From Bryopsis sp. KO-2023 (lineage: Eukaryota > Chlorophyta > Ulvophyceae > Bryopsidales > Bryopsidaceae), in NCBI GenBank assembly GCA_030272585.1, contig BSYQ01000002.1, positions 7,316,001 through 7,380,000 of the forward strand: a stretch of DNA of 64,000 nucleotides, written 5' to 3'. Below are positions 10,967-20,879 of the stretch, piece by piece (positions within the stretch are counted from its first letter, which is position 1; every line of letters begins with the position of its first letter). The notes beneath the pieces were generated by a model. The model ran no database searches. It was given only the letters and a program-made list of their open reading frames with translations, and was not told the origin of the DNA. A program made the position numbers and the translations under genes.

Positions 10967-11924
10967 CTACATTCGACGAGTTGTCACTCTTTGCTTGCTG
11001 CACTTTTTTTTCCAACGGCCCGGGGTGTGTGTTTCTAATGGCGGCACCGGTAGAGTACACAGAGGTCCGTTGTCTGCGTGATTCGCCGCCGCCTTCAGCA
11101 AACCAATGCTCCCCCAGGAGCCCTGCGAGATAATACCCCATTTTTTGTAAAGCTAGAAAAAGGGCAGTCTGGTAATCCCCATTTCCCCACACAAGCGCTA
11201 GACATCCAAGGCGGTGACGTCTACCACCAGAAATTTGACGTCCGGGTTCATCTGAGCCGCTCGCTTGAGCTTTGGGAAAAGTCTGATGCAAGACTGGCAC
11301 GAGGGGGATTTGAAGTGCACGAGGGCTAATTTGTTCCGTGATGCGTTCGACACGCGCCGCCACTCCAGTTCCGATGCGGTGTAGATGTGAGCGATATTTG
11401 GCGGTTCGTCCGTCGACCTGAAACAAAAAAAACAACAAAAACCTAAAACGCACAGAGCAATGCACGACTAAAAGCAAGTAGGAAAGAATTTCCTGCCCCC
11501 AGCAGCAAATACTATTTATCCAAAACGTCAAAAAGCCACGCTGCTTACACACCTGCCCGAGATTTCCGCCGCCAGCTGCTCCAACTCCCTCATCCTGCGC
11601 TTCTGCCTGTTGACAGCACGACAACTTGTGTTAGAAACAAAAAACAACAAGAAAACACAAGAAAAGAAAAAAAGCCAAAAGCTTCACTAGGGTTCTTTTT
11701 TGAATGGCGATGGGAAGAAGAAACTCGAACACAGACCTCGCCTCCGCCTCTCTGCGCCGTCGAAGGGCGTCTGGGTGGGGACTGTATGTATACCCCTCGT
11801 TTCTGGTAGAGATTATTCGACTTGCACACGTTGATACCTTTCGCGCCCTCGACAATGTCGGAACGCATCTCTGGACGAAACAAGGGTGGCTTCGACCAGA
11901 CATTGAAACGAGCACGTTCGCCAT
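10967..11924 (-). CDS. ACHT-like atypical thioredoxin, four exons
   Basis: Exons on the minus strand are 11924-11737, 11606-11553, 11417-11204 and 11152 to a stop at 10967. All introns are GT-AG and phases 2, 2 and 0 agree. Residues 1 to about 55 are rich in Arg, Ser and Cys and lack acids, like a plastid or mitochondrial targeting leader. A basic linker follows (RRREAEAR, then RMRELEQLAAEISG). The thioredoxin domain starts near residue 85 and contains LALVHFKSPSCQSCIRLFPK with the redox pair CQSC at about 121-124, then MNPDVKFLVVDVTALDLYKKWGI. The PSC.SC...PK...NPDV pattern matches the plant ACHT/thioredoxin-like group, which oxidises or reduces plastid enzymes. The fourth exon departs from the fold after KKWGI: no cis-proline loop is seen, so the true C-terminus may lie in unrecognised exons or the protein may be shortened. 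Total about 213 residues. The start ATG at 11924 is the first in frame. Confidence 0.72.
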
Positions 11925-13318
11925 GTTTGCTTGAAGGAGCTTTCAGTAATCGTGGTTCTAAAGAAAAGTGCTCTCGAGAGTAAAAAAGCCTCGAGAAAGA
12001 AGGTCGTTTTCGCTTAAACGGGTGAAAGATATCGTATTGCACCGTCCCGCGCCTGAAGCTCGTGGTTGAAAGCAGTTGGTACTGCGTCTGAATTGGTTTG
12101 CTTTGTTTCCTTGAACATAATTGTTTTTTCTGGAGAGAAAGAGAGGAAGACATGCAGAGTTCGTACTCGGTTTAAACCAAAATTTTGGTCAACGTTTTAT
12201 TCCAGGTTTTTCTGCGCACATGCCCCCCGCCGCCGTCATTTACTGAACTTTGTTCAAGAAAAGGGATTGGGTGCGGTTGCGATCAGGAGTGTGAGAGTTG
12301 GCGGCGGTGAGGTGGGCGGGTTGTGTGATTGTTCCGTTTCGAATGGAGTGCGGTGTAAAAAAATTAAAAATAACGAATCGGAAATTGGAAATCGGATAAC
12401 TGCCGGCGACTGTGGGTGGGTGATTGGAATGAGTGCGATTGGATTCATAACGAGCACTGGAAGGTCTCCCTTAGGTAACAATACCTGGGGTGGTCGAAAC
12501 GTCGAAACGTCTGAACCAATGGCGGTTTTTCTGGCAGGGTCAAAAACGCCTGAATTTCACTAGACTGGAGTGAGTCTGACATCGGGCTCCACCCTCTTTA
12601 AAAAGAATCTCACTTTTTTTTTCGAAATTTTACGTGAGCGCGTTTTGGCAGAGAACCCCACCCCACCATTCTGTGGGTTTTATTCAGACTTTTTTGAACA
12701 CCCTGCATTTTTTCTTAGCGTGAACGTAGCGCCGTCGCGAAACCCCATCGAAGCGAAAACGAAACCTCGTTTGACTTCTTTTTTTCGTCCCCTTCTCATT
12801 TCTGGGGTTATTTTTTTTTTTTGAAATTCCGACGGAAAAAAAACCGGAACGGACCTTACAGCGGCGGAAGGCAAGGGGTCGAGAAAAAAACAGGAAACAA
12901 AAAGCAGCCCGCGGAAAAAAGGTATGTCGAACAGCTGTCGCGAAAAAAACGAAGGATCTCTGCGTCAGGTTTTCTTTCCTTCTGTCTTCCTCTTTTTCTC
13001 CAGGATTGTCGAATTTTGCTTTTCGCTTCTCTTTCTTTTCAGTTTTTTTTTTCTTTCCACTCCGCGCACGTCGCTGGAAAAAAAGAGCGGCTCCGTCGAA
13101 AATAGGGTGTGGAATCCCCCCTCCCCCTGCCCCCCCTCTTTTTTTTCTCATTTTCTTTTCTTTTCTTGAGATGCAGAGCAGTGGTTTCCACCAGAATACA
13201 AGGGAAGGGAAAAAGACACAGATATATAAAAAAGAATTCTTTTTTTTGCTTTTTTTCCCCTTTCAGGTGTGAGCTCCTGATGAAAGCCTTGTGGTGATGG
13301 ACTAAAAAAATGTCCAAG

Positions 13319-13402
13319 AAGAAAGAGTGAGGTACAGAAAGAGTGAGGTACAAAAAGAGTGGGAAAAAAGTGAGGTACAAAGAAAGTGAGGTACAAAGAA
13401 AT
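13319..13402. repeat. Short tandem repeat GTGAGGTACAAAGAAA
   Basis: About five degenerate copies of a 16-18 bp unit of the type GAGTGAGGTACARAAA. Confidence 0.7.
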
Positions 13403-14265
13403 GTGAAGGGCGTGGAAGAAGAACAATTTTTTTTTCTTCTTTGTTTGGCAGTGCTCTTTTTGTCTCTGTGTATTTTTCCAGGAATGAAAAAAAACAAAAA
13501 ATCTATGGGAAATTTGTATATTTTAGATTGAATATACGCATATGTATATATATACATAACATATGCACTCTGATAAAAAAATATGGATTTATAATTTAAA
13601 AAAAAAGGAGAGAGAGAGAGAGAGATATTTTTTTCTTTTTCTTTTTTCTTTTTTTTTTTTTTTCCCTGGGAAAAAAAGCAAGCTGTGGTTTCTTCTTCTT
13701 ATGTTTTTTTTTTTTAAATGCGAAAAGGCCAGCCCTTTTTTTTTCCCTCTTGTGAAAAAGATATCCTACAGAAAAATCCAGTAAAAATAATAAATAAAAT
13801 AAATTCCCCCAAGAGTCCTCATGAATCCCCTCCCCCTTTCCCCCTTTCCCTGTTTTTCTTTTTTTTTTAGCAATTTTGATCGAGATAATTCCAGCAGATC
13901 ACAAGGAAGCAGGATTTTTTTGTTTTTTAATTTTTATCTAAGTTTAATTATTTTTTGTTTGTTTGTATTTAATTTTTTTTTTAAAGACTGATATTGTTCG
14001 AATAAATTCCAGTACATCCCAGAGAAACTAGAATTTGTTATTTTATTTTATTTTTTGAAACAGGCCATCGAATACGCCGCCAGGTTTTGGTTTGTTTTTT
14101 TTTCCCATTCCCTTTCCTTTCTTCGTTTTTTTTCCCTTTCTGATGTTAAAATTCACAGGAGGGAAAAAAACAAAAAGAACCCGAAAAGTTTTCCGGGTGT
14201 TTTTATTTATTTACTTTTATGGTGCGGTTGTCAATTTTTCCACACAGCCCTGAACAGGAATGATG

Positions 14266-14460
14266 TCTAATCTAATTTTAAAATCACGTAACAGTCTGAC
14301 TAATATATATTTTAAATCACATACTAGTCTGACTAATCTATTTGGAAAAATCGCAAACTAGTCTGACTAATCTGATTTTGAAACCACGTACAAAACTGAC
14401 TGAAATCTGACTTCAATATCATATATTGAACTGACCAATCTATTTTTAAATTCACACACA
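14266..14460. repeat. Minisatellite, about 34-bp unit
   Basis: About five to six degenerate copies of a unit built round CACRTACTAGTCTGACTAATC. It would lie inside an intron if the neighbouring exon candidates are real. Confidence 0.75.
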
Positions 14461-15720
14461 CTGAGCTGGTTGTTTTGTTGCTTTTTTTGTCTCTTCCAGG
14501 CTTTTTTCTGCCTCTCTTGTTTTAAAAAACTGCGTTATCCGGGCTCACCTTGCAGGGGAGTTGACGAGGTTCATGAATGGTGCGATTTTATTTTATTTAT
14601 TTATTGTTTATTTATTATTATTATTATCGATTTTAATTTATTTTATTTAATTTATTTATTATTATTATATATTTTTTTTTTTTGCTTTGATTTAATTTTT
14701 CTATTTATTTTGATTTTTGAAGGCGTTTGGAACGTCAACAAGAAAAAAATGCTTTGTTGTGGTGAGCTGGATGGAGGCATCAACATCGGCAAAAAAAAAA
14801 GAACCTGAAAAAGTCTATCGGGTAAAACAACGCACAGGTCCTGTCTCAGATTTGACAGATTTGAACCTTCCATTATGCATTTAGAAAAACATTCCACATC
14901 ACCACCACTGGAAGTTTTTTTGCATTGGAAAAAACCCTCAAAAAAACCCAACAGACCACCGACCACCTGAATGTGATACTCGGAAGTCGACTCCTTTTTT
15001 TGCTGGCGGCAGGGGAATTATCTGTTTTGTTTTTTGATTTTTTCTGTCTTATGTCCATTTCTGCGATGGTGTGAATGGCCCTGCATCTGGGTATTATTCT
15101 TTGGAATTTTACATATATATATTATTTTATTTTATGAATCCACCCTTAATTGAGGTGTGGCAGGTTGGGTTTCACGTCTTTAAAAACAACAACAATCGCT
15201 CAAGAGGTGTTTAATTTCTTTTTTTTTTAAATTATAATCATTCTTAATTCAAAACTTGTGGGTTTTTTTTGGAGCCAATGGGTTTTTTTTCGGTTTTTTT
15301 CCCAGGATCGTTGGAGAATCTGTCCACAGAAGCAAAGAAACACCAAAGCTGGAAAAAACCATGAAAGAAAAAAGGAGAGGAGGCACTTGGAGGAGGATCT
15401 CGCAATTGACGGAGGTGATAAAATATTTTTAAATATTAAAAATGAAAAAGGGAAAAAAAATTGAAAAATATATCATCCGATGATCCTCTGATATCGACAA
15501 AAAAAAACAGGATGTTTTTTTTTCCACTTTTTTTCTATTTGTTTCAAGCTGAAGTGGTAGGGGTCGAGAGTCGCAATCGACACAACCCCCCCAAAAATTC
15601 TTCTAATATACATATATATTATATATATATTCTTCTAGTATATCTAATTATCCGGGGGGGGGGGAAGTATGGAAGGATATGCCATCTATTTATGTATCGA
15701 TATTAATTAAAGGTCTTTAA

Positions 15721-18086
15721 AGGTCGCTTCGCGACTAATAACCGATGGGAACGTCGTTTTCTTAAACACACTCGGGTGCGAGTTTTAGAGCCCTATCCAC
15801 CGCCGCCGCCCCCCTTGGCTTACTAATTGCTTGACTAAAACATAGGATCCTTTTTCTTCTGTTTTTTCTTCAATTTTTTCGGTGGTGGTGGTTTGGAATG
15901 TTATTATCAACTGATCAATTAGACCTTATTTATTGCGTTTTGACATCTGATCGTCCCTAAATCTCATAGAACAAATTGGTCGAGCAAATACAATATTTAT
16001 TACTTCTGGCCAGTTGCCATCTCAACAACTCTCTTGCTTGATAATAAAGACTTGTTTCCATTTCACGTGAATCGTATCACTCTAGACGTCTCCCTCCTTT
16101 TAGACAAGCTTGCCCTCTTGTCTCACTCTGCTTTCGTGTTGACAAACCTCGTCTGAATCTCTAATAATGGCAAAGGTCGATCCCCATCGACAAATCCTAA
16201 CACTCTTTGAAGTTATATCTGTTAAAGAGTCTTCCTCCGGAGTCTGCTTTCAGGTTAACTTTGGTGAAGCAGTAGTTAAGGTGCTCAAAACAATCAACGT
16301 CACTCAAAGTTGCAACGGAATGTGTAGGTTGTTTTTTGCATCTTCATCGACGTATTTTGTGATACCTTGCTTATATATGAAAGGAAGAAGTAAAAACACC
16401 ATGTGAGAAAAACCTCTGTGCCCTTTTCAAAATTCGTAAATCGTGGCTAGGGTTTGGACGTTGAACATTTCCGAGGTTGAGAGCCACCATATCATTTCGT
16501 AACATGCGTATAGTCTTTGTATTTCACCAAGTCAATTGGAAAAAGTGTTTTCTCTTGTAAATAAAACCTCCCGAAACCAGTCGAAGTCGAATAAGGGAAA
16601 GAAAACGCAAGATCTGCACCATCTATCTCGTAATCGTTGTCCGTTTATTAAAAAAACGGCTAATTCGTTCTCTGCGCTCATTCTATAGTGTCATGATTCC
16701 ATAGTGTCATGCTGGTAAGGTGTCTTACCATCGCCGATGACCGCCATCCGCTTTATTTTTGCTGAATGTTGCGATGGTCGGTTTCCTCTTTTTTATGAAA
16801 TAACTCCATAACATATGACTTCTTTCTAAGTCCGTTACCTGACCAATAGATGTACTTTCTTATCGCATATATCTTAATACCTCTATTGCTAAAAGTCGGC
16901 TATCTCATCAATCTCGATTTCTTCACGAAAACATAGTACGACTCTTTCGTGGTGTTCTTCCATACCTGTCTTGAGGTGTGATTGAGCCTTTTGGACCACT
17001 TTTCCGGGGTAGGTGTGCTAGGCAATGCCTAGTAGGCACATCCCAATCTGCCACCTTCGTCGCCCAATTGACGCCTGGAGGATGCAAATCCCACACTCCC
17101 TGCAGGTCACTTTTGGGTTTTTTTTGCTCTCAGAACCAACACTTTGTGATGGTTCCCCTTCAATACCTTAATATGAGCACCATACCAACCTCTTTTCCAA
17201 GAGATTTGTTTACTACACAAACGATGCGACGTGTTCATTCATTTGGCTTCTAGGATATGAGCTACTTCTTGGGCATTAGAAACTAATGCAACATAAACAT
17301 TGTAACGAATCCTGACCCACTTCGTGCACTTTAACTTCCTGTTGATGCACATCGATTTGCTGATGTCTCAAATACGAAACAAATATAGAGGACCTTGGCG
17401 TTGGTTCTCGGTGGCCTCTAAATCTGATCCAGCACTACCCTTATATCAACCAAAGGTTATTTGACGGCATCACCGCATACATGAGCTCACGAGAGACTAG
17501 CTTCCCCTTCTTAGTCCCACTCTCCATCGAAGAGGTCCTACCCTTTCTCTTCAAAGCAGTCCCACCCTTTTTCTTACCACCACTCCGAGCGTTTTGAAGC
17601 AGGGGATCGTTAGAAGATGGAGTATTCAATGGAGTAGATGTTTTTTTACATATTTATCGTGTTTGTTTTTAACATCTCCTACGCTCTTTTTCTACAAGCC
17701 GTTCGTCGTCTTTATCCAAACTTGGCCCATCACGCACTTTTCATTGATTGAAATGAGAAAGAATGGGCTCTAAAAATCGTATTATGAGTCATGACCTAAA
17801 ACTAAAAAGGAACTATCCCCACCATTATTAAAGCATCGATAGCATCAAAGGCAAGAATTAGAGTCCTTTTAATTCCACCAAAACATACCACAAAGGTTCG
17901 TTGATGTTGTTCAGGGAAGATGATCATGGTGGGAATCGATAATTGACTTCCGTCTGCAATATAGATATGAAGCATCTCGTTAGTCACCATCTTCCTTTTA
18001 AAGACGATGAGTGGACGCTTCAATAATGCGCTAGGATGTACCGCTAGCAAAACAACTTTTTCGTTGCCACTAACTGGTAGTTACCT
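15721..18086. other. AT-rich region without a firm gene
   Basis: Short ORFs only (for example 16167-16406 plus, 79 residues). No domains, repeats or RNA genes are recognised. Confidence 0.4.
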
Positions 18087-18530
18087 GGCCCGATTTGATC
18101 ACGCCCATGTATCACCGAACGACTCCCCCGGTTGTTCTCACCAGCGAAACATATTTCTTCCGCTTGGATGTTTCTTTTTTACACGAAGTAAACTGCTTCA
18201 CTAGCAAGCATTTAAAAACCACCCTACTTGGCCCGATTTGATCACGCCCATGTATCACCGAACGACTCCCCCGGTTGTTCTCACCAACGAAACATATTTC
18301 TTCCGCTTGGGTGTTTCTTTTTTACACGAAGTAAACTACTTCACTAGCAAGCATTTAAAAACCACCCTACTTGGCCCGATTTGATTACGCCCATGTATCA
18401 CCTAATGAATCCCCCGGTTGTTCTCACCAACAAAACATATTTCTTCTGCTTGGATGTTTCTTTTTTACACGAAGTAAACTGCTTCACTACCAAGGATTGG
18501 AAAACCACCCTACCTGGCCCGATTTAATCA
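18087..18530. repeat. 143-bp tandem repeat, three copies plus a partial
   Basis: The phrase GGCCCGATTTGATCACGCC starts at 18087, 18230 and 18373, and a diverged start lies at 18516, an exact 143-bp spacing. Copies differ at a few per cent of positions. Because 143 is not a multiple of three, a conserved coding frame across copies is not expected. Confidence 0.9.
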
Positions 18531-18988
18531 AGATGTATCGTCAGAGACCTCTAATATTGTCGTGCTGGTGAACCTATGGAGGTCGGCTTTTCTCTATATA
18601 TAATAACGAGATTAGATACTTGCTCATCATCAGTAGAACGACACGATACTCGTGATGCTCATATTGCCTCGCTAACTCTCGCCCCAAACGGTCATACTTG
18701 CTTATTTTCGTATTCTCTCACTGGGAGTCGACAAATAACCCACCTCAACAACGTCAATGGTAAGCCAACCTTAGATTTAGTATCAATTGGGTTGTGGGTT
18801 TCTTCCGAGAACATTCGGAAAGATTCTATTGTGGATCAAACTTTATGAAGTGGATTGAACTTTTTATCATCCATTCCTCGATCTCGATTTCAGCAGCCTT
18901 CTTGAATAAGGCCTTTATGTTTGGTCTTCTTGCAAGAGGCACCGTGACAGTGTTGTCGCTCTTCAACTCTTAGAGCGCCACAAAACCG

Positions 18989-19168
18989 CTACAAAAACTT
19001 TCTAGGGTACTCGAGACCCTTAACAATGTTATTGACGTAGCTGTTTGAAGCTGGCCCTTTCTTGCGGTCAATCTTTGTCGCCGCAATAGATAGGAATTTC
19101 TCGTGAAGAAAACAAATAATTCGATCTTTATCTTCATCTTCTTGCACCTCTTTCAGCGTCACCCACTC
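18989..19168 (-). CDS. Hypothetical last exon, 59 codons
   Basis: The minus-strand exon begins after an acceptor (AAATTTTCGCAG) and ends at a TAG. It reads EWVTLKEVQEDEDKDRIICF and then HEKFLSIAATKIDRKKG, charged and coding-like. I recognise no family. The acceptor and the first 61 nt are triplicated by the 209-bp tandem repeat. Confidence 0.4.
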   Translation of the reverse strand, partial: EWVTLKEVQEDEDKDRIICFLHEKFLSIAATKIDRKKGPASNSYVNNIVKGLEYPRKFL

Positions 19169-19731
19169 CTGCGAAAATTTAAATACGATGATAAGACTCG
19201 TGATCAGAATCAAACTGATTCTCAAAATCCGAGGAAACCCAAGTGGCAAGTAATCGTACCCATAAATTAATGATAGAAGGTAGAACCAGAGAAAGTCTTT
19301 ATCAAAAAGATATGAAGAAAACAAATAATTCGATCTTTATCTTCATCTTCTTGCACCTCTTTCAGCGTCACCCACTCCTGCGAAAATTTAAATACGATGA
19401 TAAGACTCGTGATCAGAATCAAACTGATTCTCAAAATCCGAGGAAACCCAAGTGGCAAGTAATCGTACCCATAAATTAATGATAGAAGGTAGAACCAGAG
19501 AAAGTCTTTATCAAAAAGATATGAAGAAAACAAATAATTCGATCTTTATCTTCATCTTCTTGCACCTCTTTCAGCGTCACCCACTCCTGCGAAAATTTAA
19601 ATACGATGATAAGACTCGTGATCAGAATCAAACTGATTCTCAAAATCCGAGGAAACCCAAGTGGCAAGTAATCGTACCCATAAATTAATGATAGAAGGTA
19701 GAACCAGAGAAAGTCTTTATCAAAAAGATAT
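19105..19731. repeat. 209-bp tandem repeat, three near-identical copies
   Basis: Copies start at 19105, 19314 and 19523 (GAAGAAAACAAATAATTCG) with exact 209-bp spacing and look identical by eye. Each holds an intron 3' end with its acceptor plus the first 61 nt of the exon at 18989-19168. Identity implies a recent duplication or an assembly artefact. Confidence 0.92.
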
Positions 19732-19920
19732 GAACTACATCGTGATCTTAGAATTGATTTCCTCACTATGCTTCTTGCAATCCCAATTATTGGAGGCTTC
19801 TAAAAACGTATTTGTCCCAATGGAAAAAACCACCATGATATTCCACAGTCAGGAAAACCACTCTAATTGTGGGGAAAATATCGGTTTCAAGATATACTCG
19901 AGAACTCTTTTGGTAATTCA

Positions 19921-20076
19921 CTAAGGAGGAAAGAACCAGACCACCATCGATTCCGCCGCAACCCCAAACAGCAACACATTGGCGATCCTGCCCCAGCCTT
20001 GAAGCTTGTTAACGACCTCACGATCACTTTCCGGCAGATCTCCAAGCATGAAGCTTGCGGTGGCCGCCCTCCTCGG
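19921..20076 (-). CDS. Hypothetical exon, amphipathic or membrane-like end
   Basis: After an acceptor (CCCTCGCAG) the frame reads PRRAATASFMLGDLPESDRE and then VVNKLQGWGRIANVLLFGVA before a stop. It has a coding-like composition with a hydrophobic end. It may belong with the exon at 20395-20820, but the phases (0 against 1) do not match directly, so an exon between them would be needed. Confidence 0.33.
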   Translation of the reverse strand, partial: PRRAATASFMLGDLPESDREVVNKLQGWGRIANVLLFGVAAESMVVWFFPP

Positions 20077-20394
20077 GTCTGCGAGGGAAAAGGACGGCCA
20101 CAGTGGTTGGTATCGGCATTTTTTTTGAGCAAAATAACGTAGGTCGAGCAAATAACAACGTTCAGCAAGATAACAACAACAATGCGCAATTGAAGGAAGC
20201 GGTAATGTGTTTTATCACATTTGTCACACCATCAAAATTTCAAAGACATCTGACGCTCCAGTGATTAGATACAGAGGATTCAAATTGTGTTGAGGTTATG
20301 ATATTAGAACGGTATTTAACGCTATTATAACTATTAGTTGTGACAACGTATATACCCTCGGTTTACATCGTTTCTTATATTTTACATGGCTCAC

Positions 20395-20820
20395 AAACAA
20401 GAACGAGGCATCACGCGAAGAAAGGCGCTTGTCACCATCTAGGACCAAGGTATGACTTCCCGTGTCTGACCCAAATCGAGGCGTGCTGATTTCCTCATCC
20501 ACAACAGTGGAAGACTGCAATGTTGGGGAGGGGCTGTCCCCTAAATCGGTGGAGAGAGTCTCGGACATTGAAAATGTGTCGCCTCGAGAGGGTGTCCCCA
20601 CCCTGTCGCTTGGACCTGGCTGGTCATCGATCAATGCCCGCTCTGCAGCGGAAATGACACTGTCTGGCACGGACACAGGACTCCCAGTGATGACGGCCTC
20701 GATGGCGTCGTCATTTACCTTCAAATGAGAAAAAAAAGTCTTGGATTTCTGCAAAATCAGTAATTGTTTTTCTTCTCCACTCAATTTATTCTTTATTAAT
20801 ATGCTGTTTACAATTTCCAT
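20395..20820 (-). CDS. Hypothetical exon, Ser/Asp-rich, 142 codons
   Basis: An ATG-initiated open frame ends at a good donor (TTT|GTGAGC, phase 0). The N-terminus is charged (KLSGEEKQLLILQKSKTFF). The middle is a low-complexity Ser/Thr/Asp/Pro segment (PGPSDRVGTPSRGD, TDLGDSPSPTLQSS), typical of a disordered region. No domain is recognised. It is one of the more convincing coding stretches in the AT-rich part of the window. Confidence 0.42.
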
Positions 20821-20879
20821 TTGCTCCAGCCAACGTTATGCATGGGGAAAGAGACTCAAAGCCTTGCATTCGATTTCAA

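Larger units (their letters stand above)
12560..15720 (+). other. T-rich region with a chain of tiny exon candidates
   Basis: The stretch is dominated by T and A runs. Several short plus-strand segments have strong acceptor and donor flanks. They include about 14063-14085 (GCCATCGAATACGCCGCCAG before GTTTTG), about 14501-14568 (reading KKLRYPGSPCRGVDE), about 14721-14760, and 15306-15413 (reading DRWRICPQKQRNTKAGKN then ERKKERRHLEEDLAIDG, followed by GTGATA). They could be exons of one highly split gene. No domain is recognised and I could not assemble a frame, so no CDS is called. Confidence 0.28.

Noticed and set aside
11590-12153. 187-codon minus-strand ORF overlapping thioredoxin exon 1
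   Set aside because: It is in another frame of the exon that closes in phase with the thioredoxin domain; treated as a shadow.
12066-12563. 165-codon plus-strand ORF
   Set aside because: Low-complexity Gly/Val and Asn/Lys segments, no domain or splice support.
13039-13557. 172-codon Phe/Lys-rich minus ORF
   Set aside because: Arises from A and T runs; composition is not that of a protein.
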